This document shows positions 10,630-21,199 of a stretch of DNA of 64,000 bases, in pieces. Every line of letters starts with the position of its first letter. Position 1 is the stretch's first letter. The notes under the pieces were generated by a model that ran no database searches, had not been told where the DNA came from, and saw nothing but the letters and a program-made list of their open reading frames with translations. The translations under genes and the position numbers were made by a program. The stretch is from Aselliscus stoliczkanus (taxonomy: Eukaryota > Chordata > Mammalia > Chiroptera > Hipposideridae), in NCBI GenBank assembly GCA_033961575.1, contig CM066736.1:8713501-8777500 (forward strand), read 5' to 3'.

Positions 10630-10700
10630 ACCTCTTTTTGGAAATGAAGTTTTATTGGCACACAGCCAGGCCCATTTGTTTACATGCTGATGACTGCCAG
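10630..10700. mobile_element. hAT-type DNA transposon fragment
   Basis: gaaatgaagttttattggca, cacagccaggcccatttgtt and acatgctgatgactgcc match one end of a common non-autonomous hAT repeat. A piece of the other end of the same family is at 30335-30440. Confidence 0.5.
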
Positions 10701-10701
10701 A

Positions 10702-11210
10702 GGGATCGTTGTCAATCCTCAATCAGATCGTGCCACACCCAGCTCAAACCCTCAGGATCCTACCTTCTTCCCTTGGCTTCCAAGGCCCCATCTGGTTGAC
10801 TCCGCCTTACCTTCTACCATGCCCCACCTTGCTCACTAGTGTCAGCCACACTGGTCCTCAGGCTATCACTGAAACCCACAAGCTCACGCCCACCCCAGGG
10901 CCTTTGCACTTGCTGTTGCCTCTACCTGGATTGCTCTGCCCCTTCCACACAACTTGCACCCTCATCTCATTCAGGTTTCTGCTCAAATGTTGTCTGCTTC
11001 CTAGACATCTCCTGATCACCTCCTAAAATCCTTACATTATTTAGTTGTTTATTGCCTGTCTCCCTAAACCAGACTGTAAGCCCGATGAAGGCAGGGTCTG
11101 TGTCTGTCTAGCAGGATTGTCACCACATTCTCAGGATGGAGAACAGGGTCTGTATGTGCTCAAGAAATACTTGTGGGAATGAATGAGTGAATGAATGAAT
11201 GAATGAATAC
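10702..11210 (+). mobile_element. L2 3' fragment with GAAT-tail
   Basis: aatcagatcgtgccacaccc, ccagggcctttgcacttgct, catttcattcaggtttctg-like words, and gtttattgcctgtctcccta follow L2 in order. It ends in a (GAAT)n array at 11177-11207, the expanded L2 terminal tetramer. Confidence 0.85.
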
Positions 11211-12420
11211 TTCTCTTGCAACGGTTTCCAGGAAGATGTAGATAATTCATGTAAAATAGCACCCTACTTGGCATATAGCAGGTTTTCACTGGAAAGTAAT
11301 TCTTATTAGTGACCGTTAGAAAGCTTGTCCAGCCCAGTTGCTGCGTCTCCATGGGTGGCTTCCTCCCCGCTCTCTCCTTAGCTATAGAACGAGAAGGCTG
11401 GAGGGTTTTTGGTCCTCCTCTGTTTGCTCTCGCTCTGGATCTCTGCTTCCCGGAGGCACTGCATGGAGGTCTCCCATCCCGGCTCCTCTCAGCCTCCCCC
11501 TCCACTCCTTGTCAGGTGTTTTGCTCATCTTGGGTCCTAATTGAGATGGCAAATTCCAGGGACAGGGCCTGCAGCCAACTCTGCCAGCCTCCCCTGCCAG
11601 AAGCAGGAGGAAGAAAACAAAACCCCATCAACGTGGCGAGCAAACCCCCCTCTATGCAGCAGGAAAGGAGCCTCCTGTTTGGCCTACTTGGTCTACCCAG
11701 GGCTGGCGGAGGGAGCCCAGGCTGGCCGAAGGCACCAGTGCCAGCCGTCTCTCCGCTCCCAGCCAAGAAGCACCTGGTGTCCCTTTGCCACCCCCACCAC
11801 CGCTGTGCCAAACGGAAGGGGGCAGTTTTCTGCTAAATGGAGACCAGGTGGTTCCTAAGGCAATTAGAACCCCCTGAGCTGGCGGTGGGCAGCGGTGTGT
11901 GGGCGGGCCTGCGGCCTGCTTCCCCGGCTCTCTTCCCTGGCTTTATTTGTTTGCTTTGGATTAGAAAGGCTTGTGCAACACCGAGTCCTTGTTTCTGTCC
12001 TGTTCCCACTCCTCCTAGGCTGGGAAAGACCTGACATTTGCAGATGCCACCCCTTGTGAACTTGAGGCAGCCCCTACCCCCAGCAGCTCATCCGTAAAAT
12101 GGGGGGAGGGTGATACCTGCCTTACAATGGTGAACACATTTTGTAAACGTTCCTTCTTATACACATGCATTTGAGTTGCTTATGCAACATAAACCTGGGG
12201 TGGGATATTCTGGGGGAGGGAATGGGAGATGCAGGGACAAATGAGCTTCTGAAGCAGCAACACGCTCTGGGTTTGGATGTGGCCCAAACCCATGAATGTG
12301 CATCTGGGAAGAAATGAAGTGAAGCATTAAAGAGGATAGAAACTTTCTTATGAATCCAGGATGACTTGCTTTTATGCCCCCCCCATCCCAAGTCATCAAT
12401 TACACAAGTGTTAGAGAAGC
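11211..12420. other. mostly unassigned sequence
   Basis: A MIR-like tail (ccctacttggcatatagcag) is seen at 11262-11285. The rest, 11300-12400, is GC-rich and has no recognised repeat or gene. Short frames on both strands overlap each other and look compositional. Confidence 0.5.
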
Positions 12421-12424
12421 GCTC

Positions 12425-12630
12425 AAACCTGCCTTTCAGTCCCAGTCCTGTCACTTGGCAGCTGTGCAACCTCAAGCAAGTTACTCAACCTCTCTGAGCT
12501 TTCTTTTTCTCATCTATAAACTGGGGACTGTCGGGTTGTTGTGAATGTTCATCCATGTGTAGCACTCGGGGCAGGTTTGTACAGTACTGAGCACATCGTG
12601 GGCACTCCGCAAGCTCTGATGTTATCATTA
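12425..12630 (+). mobile_element. MIR
   Basis: ctgtcacttggcagctgtgc, aacctcaagcaagttactca, acctctctgagctttc, tcatctataaactgggg and tgagcacatcgtgggcactc follow MIR closely. Confidence 0.8.
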
Positions 12631-13080
12631 TCCACAATCACAATAACACCACGCATCTCATTTACCAGCTTTGGAGTGTTATTTCCATATTGCAAAGCAC
12701 TTTTCAAGTACACGCTTCCATTTAGAACACAAACAAGCTCATGCTATATTCCCTGGACCTCTCCAGCCTGAACTAAGAGGGAGCTTGGTGTCACCTGGTT
12801 GAGGTGGCCTTGAATCAGGCCAGAGGATGGGTAGGATTCGGATGGGTAGGGAGCAGAGAGCAGGTGAGGGGAACCGTGTGAGCAAGGGCGCAGTGGTAGG
12901 AAAGTCACGGTGCACGCAAGAGGACAGTGGGAGGCTGGTCCAGTGGAGCGGAGGGTCGTTGCCAGGGGCAACTGAAATAAAGGTGGTCCCAATTCTGTGA
13001 GCTGGGTTGTCTCCTTCCCATGGTGTCTTTCCTAGACAACCTCTGCAGTAAGCTCCTGGTAGCTAGCTTACTGTCCAGCA
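12631..13080. other. unassigned sequence
   Basis: No repeat, RNA or coding signature recognised apart from weak MIR-like words near 12690 (gcaaagcacttttcaagta). Confidence 0.45.
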
Positions 13081-13092
13081 TGCTCCTCTCTC

Positions 13093-13150
13093 TCCTTCCT
13101 TCCTTCCTTCCTTCCTTCCTTCCTTCCTTCCTTCCTTCCTTCCTTCCTTC
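13093..13150. repeat. (TTCC)n tetranucleotide array
   Basis: About fourteen uninterrupted TTCC units, within a broader CT-rich low-complexity zone (13080-13530). Confidence 0.97.
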
Positions 13151-13452
13151 TATGTGTCTTTCCTTTTATCCATCCTCTTTTATTCTTTTTATTAATCATG
13201 GATCCAAATACTTATCCATCTGTTCATCAACCCATCCATCCACCCATCTTCCTTCCTTCTTCTCTCCCTCCCTTCCTGTCTTCCTTCTTTCCTTTCTTCC
13301 TCTTGCATCCATAAATCCTCTACCAGCCTTTTGTAATCCTCTCTTCTTTCCTTCCCTGTGTCCCTTACACTTCTCATTTATTCACCCATTCATCTACCCG
13401 TCGTCCGTCCATCCATCCATCCATCCATCCATCCATCCATCCATCCATCCAA
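13151..13452. repeat. imperfect CT-rich zone ending in (ATCC)n
   Basis: Degenerate CCATCC/TTCC words run to 13405, then a near-pure (CATC)n array at 13407-13452. The 167-aa open frame across this zone is a repeat artefact rich in Pro, Ser, Phe and Leu. Confidence 0.9.
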
Positions 13453-13499
13453 TCAAGTCATTTCAATCAGCCATTCACTCATTTACTCCTTCAACATTC

Positions 13500-13600
13500 A
13501 GCTATCTACATGCCAGGCTCTGAGCTAGGTGCAGAGGGAGAATTCAAAGACGAATTCAATAAGGCACATAGTAGGCGCTCAATAAATGTTTGTGCATTTC
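13500..13600 (+). mobile_element. MIR/L2 terminal fragment
   Basis: catgccaggctctgagctag and cacatagtaggcgctcaata followed by aatgtttgtg are typical 3' terminal words of old mammalian retroposons. Confidence 0.5.
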
Positions 13601-14725
13601 TCATGAGATTTCCTGTAAGAGTTCCAAAGCCCTACTGCACATGACTGAGCACACATAGGTTTCCTGAGGCAGTCCGGTGGTAAACAGCATGGTTCCCCTG
13701 TAAGATGCTTGGCTGGAGGGGTGGGAGATAGTAGAGATGAGAAAGAGAAAGTATGAATCAGTGCTAGATCCCTCTCCATTTACCCTGCTCCTCACCACTT
13801 GCCTTCTCTCTCACAAATCCTGGGGCACCAACGAGCTACCAACTCTCACTCCCCCCTTATTATCCTGATGAGGCCTTAACCAGTCACTGATCCAAGGGGC
13901 GCCCCCTTCTCCCCAAACACCAGCTGGGGTAATGGCAACATGCAGCGCTCCTGATTTCAGTGGCCACGGAATGATCTGGTTTGATGGGCAGGAAAACACC
14001 CCATCCGTGGCTGTTTCATTCTTTGGGAAACCAAGAGGGAAGCGTACAGGAAGGAGTGCTCCTGCCTATCTCAAAACTCAAACCCAGGTTAATCCTTAGT
14101 TGAATATTCAGATCCCACCAATCCATCAGAAAAGCCATTGTGGCTTCTCAGCTTCAAGTAGCCACCTGGGCTCACTCACCCCAAGACCGAGAGTCAAGGC
14201 TGGGACATCCCCAGGATGCCATGGCCTGTGGGGTGGGATGTGAACCCTGGGATGCCAGCGCGAGCGTGTCCACTGCCTTGTGTGCAGGACGTTACCTGAT
14301 GCTGAGTCTCATGGTAAGGAAGTTTCTCCTTGTTCCATCTTCTTTCAAGGCGAAAGTCTCCACTTGGTCCTACTTGGTCTTTAACACCCAGGGAGATGTC
14401 CTTAGCATCTCCCATTTAATAAGACAGGGCAGGTCTAGGCATGAATCCTTCAGCAGACAGCAGGGACTAGCTAGAATTTAATAATAATGTTTTCTTTTTG
14501 TGGTTATTTATTTTTCTGGTTACCTTATGGTGTGTGGGCAATTTCCCATTTAAGGTCTGGGGGAAAGGTTTTCTTCTAAAATAGATTTAAGTAAAAGGAG
14601 AATCGATTGAAATAAACATAGTACGCAAGTTATATTAGGAGTGCTACTCATGTTTGACAAGCATTGTGCTTGAGTCATTGGAAATGCCTCAAGTGTGAGA
14701 GACTCTCATTGTCTCCAGCCTCCTA
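13601..14725. other. unassigned sequence
   Basis: No recognised transposon or gene. AT-rich from 14475 to 14700. Nothing that would qualify as an exon was found. Confidence 0.45.
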
Positions 14726-14734
14726 AATGTAAAC

Positions 14735-14945
14735 ACTTACATAGCACCCACTATGTGCTGGGCATTTCTAAAGTTTTAGATATTTAAAATGCAGGACCTC
14801 CCAACAAGTCTATGGGGTAAGTAAAATTCTTAACCCATTTAGCAGATGAGGAAAGCGAGGCTCAGAGAGGTTAAGTAACTTGCCCCAAATCTTCCAGCGA
14901 ACAAATGGCCAAGGCAGGACTTGAACCCACGGAATTGGGCTCTTA
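14735..14945 (-). mobile_element. MIR, antisense
   Basis: cacccactatgtgctgggca, ttagcagatgaggaaagcga, ggctcagagaggttaagtaa, cttgcccc and aggacttgaacccac are in MIR antisense order, well preserved. Confidence 0.85.
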
Positions 14946-15349
14946 GGCTCTTCATGCAACCATGAGACTGGAATCCCAGAAGAAGAAAACGTGACACCCA
15001 GAGATAATGTATGTTCTGCAAACCCCCTGCCCCGTGATCACCCTTGAATTGGTTTGATCCAGAATCTTAGCAACTCAGGAAGTAAAATTGCCCACAAGTT
15101 TGTTAAAACCTGGCTTGAGCTAGGTCCAGCAACAATCCCATTCCCTCCCCTTGTGGGACTTTGGCACCCACTGATCCACTCTCCTGGCCCCCTTCCATTC
15201 TGCCTTGGCTGTTGCCTTTAGAAAACTCTCTCCGGGACCTCCAACCCTGTGAGCCCTGCTCCCCCGCCAGCCTGCCCTTTGCCCAGCCCTCCCAGGAGTG
15301 GGGTGCCCTGGAGAGAGAGCCAGGCCTGTGACGCCCCACTGCCCGCCTG

Positions 15350-15620
15350 CACTCCAGCCCGGCCTCTTTGTCTCTCTACCCTTGGGACAAATGTCTCATT
15401 CCCCAGGGCGTCAAGGGGAAAATTAATCACCCGGGGGAGATCAGTCAGCCTGCTGACTTGGCAGGGGAAAGACAAAGAGAAATAGGGTGTCTCGCGGATT
15501 GGTTGGGTCCCCCATTAAGGGGTGGAAAAATGCTTGCTTTGCGATTACAAATGGGCAACATTTGTGCCGGTGAGTCCTGTCCCCATCACCTCGGGAAACC
15601 GCTGCTAATGCGGTTCTGGA
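15350..15620. promoter_or_regulatory. candidate conserved noncoding element
   Basis: Non-repetitive block with gaaaattaatcacccgg (bicoid/OTX-like TAATC), a 7-bp inverted repeat AGTCAGC/GCTGACT at 15443-15458 with a 2-nt spacer, a gacaaagag word of SOX/TCF style, ccattaagggg and gcgattacaaatgggc. Motif density and lack of repeats suggest a regulatory element. This is inference only. Confidence 0.4.
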
Positions 15621-15769
15621 GAAGGTGGCTGTCTCCTCTCCCGGGCACTGCCCTCCTTCAGGTCAAACCCCAGCCCCTCTGCCCGCCCTCTGGGCCTGGC
15701 CCTGTCACTCAGAAGTCGGGCTCCCATCTCTTTGGTGTCATATCACTGAACCATTGTATGGGAGGTGCC

Positions 15770-15900
15770 ATGGCATAGGGGTTATGAGTGCAGACTCAAA
15801 TTGGGTTAAGGGGAGCTCATGTGACCTCAGGCAAATTGCTTAATTTTTCTGCAACTCCGTGTCTCCCTTTATGTAATAGGGCTAATAATAGTCCCCACTC
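15770..15900 (+). mobile_element. MIR
   Basis: tggcataggggttatgagtg, agctcatgtgacctcaggca, aattgcttaatttttctgc and aatagggctaataatagtcc follow MIR. Confidence 0.75.
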
Positions 15901-16149
15901 GTGCCAGTCCTGGGCTTCTTGCCCTCATCTTCCCTCCCTGTACCCCTCCCTGCTGTGTCACCCCCACAGGGTGCCTAGCCCAGGCCCCTGTGTGTCAGCT
16001 GGGCTCAGCCAATGGGAGGTGGGGAGGAAGGGAGACCCCAGGGTATTTCTCCCTCTCTCTCTGCCTTGGAGAGCTTCTCTGGGAGCAGCTGCCTCCCCTC
16101 CCGGAGGGCCCCCGGCTGTGGGTCCAGTTTCCACAAACCACAGGACAGC

Positions 16150-16225
16150 CCTGAGTTCAGTACAGTTATCCCAACTTACAGATTGACAAACTGAGGCTCA
16201 CCACCGCTAAGAACTTTTGCAAGGT
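16150..16225 (-). mobile_element. MIR fragment, antisense
   Basis: acttacagattgacaaactg, aggctcaccaccgctaag and aacttttgcaaggt resemble the MIR core in antisense. Confidence 0.5.
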
Positions 16226-16444
16226 GGGACGTGCAGCCACCATTGTGTGCCTGTAGGTTACGGTCATGGCCTTCGTCAGCCCTTTCCTTCTTACCTGCCT
16301 CTCTGTTCCTCTGTCTCTCTTTCTCGGGTGTAAAAGTCAAAAGCAGACATTATCAGTGCTTCCAGGGAGCTCACGTTCTCTGTTCTCTTTCCTTCTATGC
16401 TCAGTCCGTTTCTTGAGAATCATCTTTACGCATAGAAAGGATCA

Positions 16445-16880
16445 ACCTAGCTAAAAATGGCTGAAAGCCACTCTGTCCAGTACCTTAGCCACCAGCTCCA
16501 TGTGATGATTTCATTTTTTTTTAAAATTTTATTGGGAAACAGCCATGGTCATTGGTTACACATTGCTTTCATGCTACAATGGCATAGTTTACTCTTTTAG
16601 GGAGGGCGCAGCTCACAGTGGCCCATGCGGGGATCGAACTGGCAACCTTGGTGTTATCAGCACCATGCTCTAACCAGCTGAGCTAACCGGTCACCCACAT
16701 GACTATTTAATTTTAAATTCATTAAAATGAAATTCAATTCAAAATTCAGTTCCTTAGCTGCACTAGCCCCGTGTCGAGTGCTCTGGAGCCACACGTGGCC
16801 AGTGGCTGCCCTACTGGACGGGGCATACCTAGAGCGTTTCCATCATCACGGACAGTTCACTCCCACTGCTGGTCTAGAGC
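16445..16880. mobile_element. hAT-Charlie (MER58/MER3-like) element split by a SINE
   Basis: Left part gccactctgtccagtacctt, right part aaattcagttccttagctgc, actagccccgtgtcgagtgc, ccacacgtggccagtggctg and gcgtttccatcatcacgg. These are the two halves of one short hAT element; the type C SINE at about 16511-16697 lies between them. Confidence 0.6.
16511..16697 (-). mobile_element. type C tRNA-derived SINE
   Basis: T/A-rich tail, attttattgggaaacagcc, ggagggcgcagctcacagtg, gcccatgcggggatcgaact (B-box complement), ggtgttatcagcaccatgct, and agctgagctaaccggtcacc. The middle differs from other type C copies (cattggttacacattgct). Imperfect flanking duplication near catgtgatgatttcatttt and cacatgactatttaatttt suggests an older insertion. 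Confidence 0.8.
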
Positions 16881-16884
16881 AAGT

Positions 16885-17062
16885 TTCCTCGGCTTTGGCG
16901 CTCTTGATGTTTCAGCTTGGATGATTCTTTGTCGTGACAGCAGCACCCCTGGCTGCTACCCACGGGAACCCAGTGGCACCCCTCCTGAGTCCTGACAACG
17001 CAAAAATGTCTCCTGACATTGCCAAATGTCCCCTGGGGGCACAAAATCACCCCTGATGGGGA
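16885..17062 (-). mobile_element. MER20 hAT element, antisense
   Basis: gcgctcttgatgtttcagc, ttggatgattctttgtcgtg, gcaaaaatgtctcctgacat, tgccaaatgtcccctggggg and caaaatcacccctgatgggg match MER20 in antisense. It abuts the preceding hAT element. Confidence 0.85.
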
Positions 17063-17204
17063 ACGACTGGTCTACATGATTAAAAAAAGGAATCTTTTTT
17101 TTTTTTTTGGACTCAGCGCTAACAGAAATGTGCATTTTAGTGCAGCAAGAAGCATTGAGGTTTAGACACAGAGAATGTCCTTGATGAGATGGTGGTGGCC
17201 ACGT

Positions 17205-17415
17205 GGATCTGGGAGTTGGCGAGACCTTTAGTCAAAGGCCCACTCTGCCTCCTTCTTGCTGGGTTACTTTAGGCAAGTGCGTTGAACTCTCTGAGCTTCA
17301 GCGTTCTCAACTGTAAAATGAGGCTACACTGTAATGATTCTTGTTTCACAAGGCTGTGGTGAAACGGAAATCAAATAATGCATTCAACGTGCTTGGGACA
17401 CAGTAGGCACCCAGG
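17205..17415 (+). mobile_element. MIR
   Basis: gatctgggagttggcgag, gggttactttaggcaagtgc, ctctctgagcttcagcg, tcaactgtaaaatgaggcta and tgggacacagtaggcaccca match MIR in order. Confidence 0.8.
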
Positions 17416-17607
17416 GTATGTAGCTTGCCCCTGATGGCGAGGGTTTCTGCAGAGAGGAAGTACAGTTGCTGCTGCTTCCTGAAAGCTGGGGATGGGGGAG
17501 ATGGCCCTGTGAGCCCCCCTGTGCCTGGAACCAGATATGCCCTGTCCCTGAGCTCTGGCTGGGGGGTGGGGTGCTCTGGGGACCCCGCCCTCAGGTTGGG
17601 TCCAGCT

Positions 17608-17629
17608 GGGGTGGGGTGGGGTGATGGGG
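17608..17629 (+). other. G-quadruplex motif
   Basis: Four runs of GGGG at 17608-17611, 17613-17616, 17618-17621 and 17626-17629 with loops of 1, 1 and 4 nt. Such short loops favour a stable parallel G-quadruplex. Folding is predicted, not shown. Confidence 0.7.
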
Positions 17630-17689
17630 ACACTGCTGTAGGGATGAAAGTGGAAGGCGGGGGGCCCATCCATCCAGAAACATCCATCA

Positions 17690-17960
17690 ATGCAGAGGAA
17701 GGGGCCAGGCAGCTCAATACAGCAGAGGTTTGCGAGCCAGGAGTGAGGAAAATTGATGCCTGCAGGAGACAAAGGAGAGCGGGAAAGTGGCCCCCCAGGC
17801 CCGGTCCTTCCACAGGTGATAAGATTGATGGGCAGACGAAGGAGGCAGGCTGAGTGATAGATAATTTCAAATCGGCGGTAAACACGCTGTGGGGACTCGT
17901 AGCCTTTCTAACAAGTGTGACACCGGTGTGGAGGGGAGATGAGGTGACTGATTAGGAAAC
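17690..17960. promoter_or_regulatory. candidate regulatory block with GATA words
   Basis: Non-repetitive. GATAAG at 17818-17823 and GATAGATAA at 17856-17864 lie within 47 bp, with nearby aaaattgatgcctgc, gattgatggg and cggcggtaaacacg. Clustered GATA words beside a G-quadruplex motif suggest a regulatory element, without proof of conservation. Confidence 0.35.
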
Positions 17961-18099
17961 AAGACAGCCAGAGACCCTTCTGAGAAGCAGCAGGACTTGT
18001 CGGTGCTGCCTCGAGAGGGAGGCACGTGGGAATGAAGCCTGAGACGGCCGGGGATGTGCAAGGCGCCTTGGGGCTCGGGGGCTCCGTCTTTGTGTGCTC

Positions 18100-18260
18100 T
18101 TTTCATTCATTCACCCTGCAAATATTTACTGAGCACTTACTAGGTGCCGTGCACTGGGCTAGATGCTGTGGATGCAGCCCGGAGTGAGACAGACACCCAT
18201 CCTGTCCTCATGGGGCCTCTATTTTTTTGGGAAAGACACTTGCTAAACAATTAAATGAAG
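18100..18260 (+). mobile_element. ancient LINE-like repeat fragment
   Basis: caaatatttactgagcactt, actaggtgccgtgcactggg, gatgctgtggatgcagcc and catcctgtcctcatggggcc are in the usual order for this old mammalian repeat. Confidence 0.6.
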
Positions 18261-18419
18261 GAACAAGTTAGCTTTTACTTATTATAGCCTCTCTGAAGAA
18301 TATAAAGCAGGGGGTCGGGAAAGAGCAACTGAGGGGCTACTAGCTCAACTATGAGAAAGGGCCTGTCATTCAGAGAGCAGAAACTTGAGGACGAGCATTC
18401 TGGGGGCCCCTGGGGGATG

Positions 18420-18500
18420 TGCTGTGCCTCTCTCCTTCTCTCTCTCCCTCCCTTCTTTTCTCCTTTTCCTCCCCTTCCTCCCATCTTCTCTGTTCTCACC
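18420..18500. repeat. pyrimidine-rich low-complexity tract
   Basis: CTCTCTCC/CTTCC words without a fixed period. Confidence 0.7.
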
Positions 18501-18514
18501 CCCAAAATCCTTAT

Positions 18515-18670
18515 TGAGCATGCTTTTTGTGTTAGGCACATTAACTCGCACACAAACTCTATAGATTTATTTTATACTCTCCATTTTACAGACAGCAAAA
18601 CTGAGGCTTAGAAGTGTTACACATTCTTGGCTCAAGGAGACGCTGTGTGTTAAGCCAGGTAGTCAAACCC
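18515..18670 (-). mobile_element. MIR fragment, antisense
   Basis: cattttacagacagcaaaac, tgaggcttagaagtgttaca and ggctcaaggagacgctgtg resemble antisense MIR. Confidence 0.6.
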
Positions 18671-18819
18671 CATAGCCCAGGGGAGAGAAATCAGCTCCCC
18701 CAAACTGGGGTGTGAGGTTATTTAAAGCACTGCAGCCCTATGGATGGTTGCTGCTTGTGGGGAGAGAGGGCAGGAACTAACCTCCCAGGGGCAGGTGTCC
18801 TGTGGCAGACGCCACACCA

Positions 18820-18990
18820 GGCAGTCTGCCCATTACAGTGTCGGCAGTGGGTCCAATCGCTCCTATTTCACAGATGGAGAATTCGAGGCTCTGAGAAGTC
18901 CCTTGCCTGGGTCACACAGCAGGGTTTCTGGAAGAGACTAGTTTTGAAGCGGCAAAGCTGGGAAGTGAACCCAGATTTCTAACTGGATCC
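18820..18990 (-). mobile_element. MIR, antisense
   Basis: cctatttcacagatggagaa, gaggctctgagaagtccctt, gcctgggtcacacagcaggg and tgggaagtgaacccagattt follow antisense MIR. Confidence 0.7.
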
Positions 18991-19129
18991 AATTCCCTTT
19001 CCGTTGTGTCACAGACCCTAGCATGGGGGCAACTTTCCTAAATGGACCAATGAACATTTACCGAACACAGAGAAGCAAAGCCCCTTGTCAATCCAGAGAG
19101 GAAAGCAAATCCTACCCTGGCTCTTACTA

Positions 19130-19345
19130 ATGACTCTGATGATGATAACAGCCACCATCCAGTGGGGACCTGCTCAGATCCAGGAGCCTTCTCTCCATTT
19201 AGCAGGCATGGTGACCCTATGAGGCAGGTATTATCAGGCCCACTTTACAGATGGGGACAATGAGGCCCAGGCAGGTTAAGTAATTTGCCTGAGTTCCCGC
19301 AGTGAGTCTGTGGCAGGGCTTCAATTAGAGTCTGATGATTCCAAA
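19130..19345 (-). mobile_element. MIR, antisense
   Basis: gtgaccctatgaggcaggta, ttatcaggcccactttacag, gatggggacaatgaggccc, aggcaggttaagtaatttgc and gagtctgtggcagggctt give a nearly complete antisense MIR. Confidence 0.85.
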
Positions 19346-19349
19346 GCCC

Positions 19350-20050
19350 TTTCCGGGACCACGGACTGTATCAGTCAGCTAATGTTGGCTAACAGTGCCT
19401 GAGCAAGGCCCGTGGCTGGTCCATGGCAGGCCGTCTGACATCAAAGCCCAAGCTTTTTCTTTGACTCCAAATGGCTTCCACTTTCACAAGCAGCATGTCA
19501 ACTGGGACAGCAGGCAAAAGGCAAGAGGAAAACATCCCTTCACAAGCCCACAGCCCCGATTACTTTCCGGGAGCTCAGCTTGGGCCTCGTCCATGTTCAG
19601 CGTTTCTCTGCATACTTATTTTGCCGTTGGATCTTCTTCAGAAGCTGTCAGCCACTTTTTCCAGGAAGACAGTTGGGAGTTTGGGGCCCAGAGGTTGGGA
19701 CACCCTTGGCTGGGGTCTTCCTTCTTACTCTGCTCACCCCAAGGAATACCTGAGCTGTATGTACCCAGGTCCCTCTGCAGGAGCGTCCAGTAAGCAAGGG
19801 ATCAAGTTCTTTATAGCAGACCCTTTGCCAGGTGCCAGGGGGCGTGGCTATGTCACAAGACAGGCTGCCCAGGAGACCAGAGCAGCCCACACCCTGGACA
19901 TCCAACCGATGGACGGTTGCTTGTCCAGAGTTCACGTGTGACTCACGTAAGCACGTATCTTGGGACACAGCTTTTGCACGCAAAGTTGGTGTCGGTAGGT
20001 GTCTGGTGAATAGAATGATCACATTTTATCTCTCAAATTCTCATAATAAT
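19350..20050. other. unassigned sequence
   Basis: No repeat or gene recognised with confidence. The 156-aa and 132-aa open frames overlap in different phases and on both strands and show no domain. Confidence 0.45.
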
Positions 20051-20054
20051 ATTA

Positions 20055-20195
20055 ACCACTCTGGGCCTCAGTTTCCTTCTCTGTACAATGGGAATAGGGG
20101 TACCCACGTCACAGGGTCACTGAGGGGATTGCATGGCTGATACTCAGAGGGCCCTTAGAACACGCCTGGCGTGTGCAAACCCCAGGCCATGTTAG
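20055..20195 (+). mobile_element. MIR
   Basis: ctgggcctcagtttccttct, ctgtacaatgggaatagggg, gggtcactgaggggattgca and cttagaacacgcctggcg match the MIR 3' half. Confidence 0.75.
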
Positions 20196-20314
20196 TGCTT
20201 ATTACCCCTCTGTCCTGGGTACTGAGCTGTGTGTTTCTCATTTGACTCGTACAGCAACTTTAGGAGCTGTGGGCTGCCCTTCGGCAATATAGTAATACCC
20301 TTCATAGTTATGCT

Positions 20315-20490
20315 AACACCCACTAGTGAAGACACACCCTCTGCCAGGTGTGTGGGACTGAGTTCCATACATGGATTAACTCACTTACTCCTTCCAACAA
20401 CCCAATGAGGTGGGTGCCACTATTCCCATTGCACAAATGGGGAAACTGAGGCATGGGGAGTTTGGATTAGTTGTCTAAGGCTGGATTCAG
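20315..20490 (-). mobile_element. MIR, antisense
   Basis: tggattaactcacttactcc, ccaatgaggtgggtgccact, attcccattgcacaaatggg and gaaactgaggcatggggag match MIR antisense. Confidence 0.8.
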
Positions 20491-20801
20491 AGTGCGTTCC
20501 TGGCTTTCCCTCTATGCTGTTGCACTCCTTCTAGGGTCACAGAGGGGGCTTACTTGGCCCTATGCTCGCCGCTGGGCTCTGGAAGAAGAGGCCCAGGGCC
20601 GGGAGAGAGCCCATCCCACGCGGGCTCGGTCTCCCTCCCCAGGCCCGAGCCCTCTGCCCTTCTGGTGTCCTTGACCCCGCACTGCCAGGGGTCACTCTCA
20701 TCTGTATGGCTCCCGCAGAAAGCCAGCAAAGGCTCCCAATGCATCACCGGGTGGCAGTCACGCCAGAGCCCGCGTGTCATTTCCATCCATCTTTCTCCAA
20801 C

Positions 20802-20820
20802 CGCTTCCTGTCAGGAAGCG
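20802..20820. promoter_or_regulatory. perfect palindrome with opposed ETS cores
   Basis: CGCTTCCTG-T-CAGGAAGCG: 9-bp arms with a 1-nt centre, so TTCC and GGAA cores face each other. Known ETS factors can bind such paired sites cooperatively. No evidence of use here beyond the sequence. Confidence 0.4.
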
Positions 20821-20824
20821 AGGG

Positions 20825-21195
20825 AGGCCAGGCTGGGGGTGGGGGGTGGGGAGAGGAAGATGGATGGGGTGGGGGCTCAGAGGCTGGATGGGAGGAGGAG
20901 GACCCGCAGAGAGGAAGAGGAGAGAGAAGGAAGAGAGGGAGGAAAGGCCCCAGGGAGCGATTACTGAAGAAGGAGGTGGGAAAGAAATGAGAGAGGTGGG
21001 TGTGATACAGAGGGAAGGGGTGAGTAAGAGAAGACAGGGGTGCCCAAAAAAGGACTGGGAGAGGGAGGCAGGGATGAGGAAGCGTGAGGGAGAAAGCAGG
21101 CCGGGAAGGATGCTAGGGGACAGGAGAAGTGCCCTAGGAGCCTCCTGTAGAGGAGTTCGGTGGGAGTGAGCCGTGAGAGAAGAGGAGGGGCGTTG
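20825..21195. repeat. polypurine (GA-rich) tract with G-runs
   Basis: About 350 bp of the + strand is overwhelmingly A/G, starting with closely spaced G-runs at 20835-20851 and continuing as aggaggagg/agagaag words. It creates spurious Arg/Glu/Gly-rich open frames in all three forward phases. It has no fixed repeat unit. Confidence 0.85.
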
Positions 21196-21199
21196 GAGA

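Noticed and set aside
20774..21169. Arg/Glu/Gly-rich open frames in three phases
   Set aside because: Artefact of a polypurine tract that lacks stop codons.
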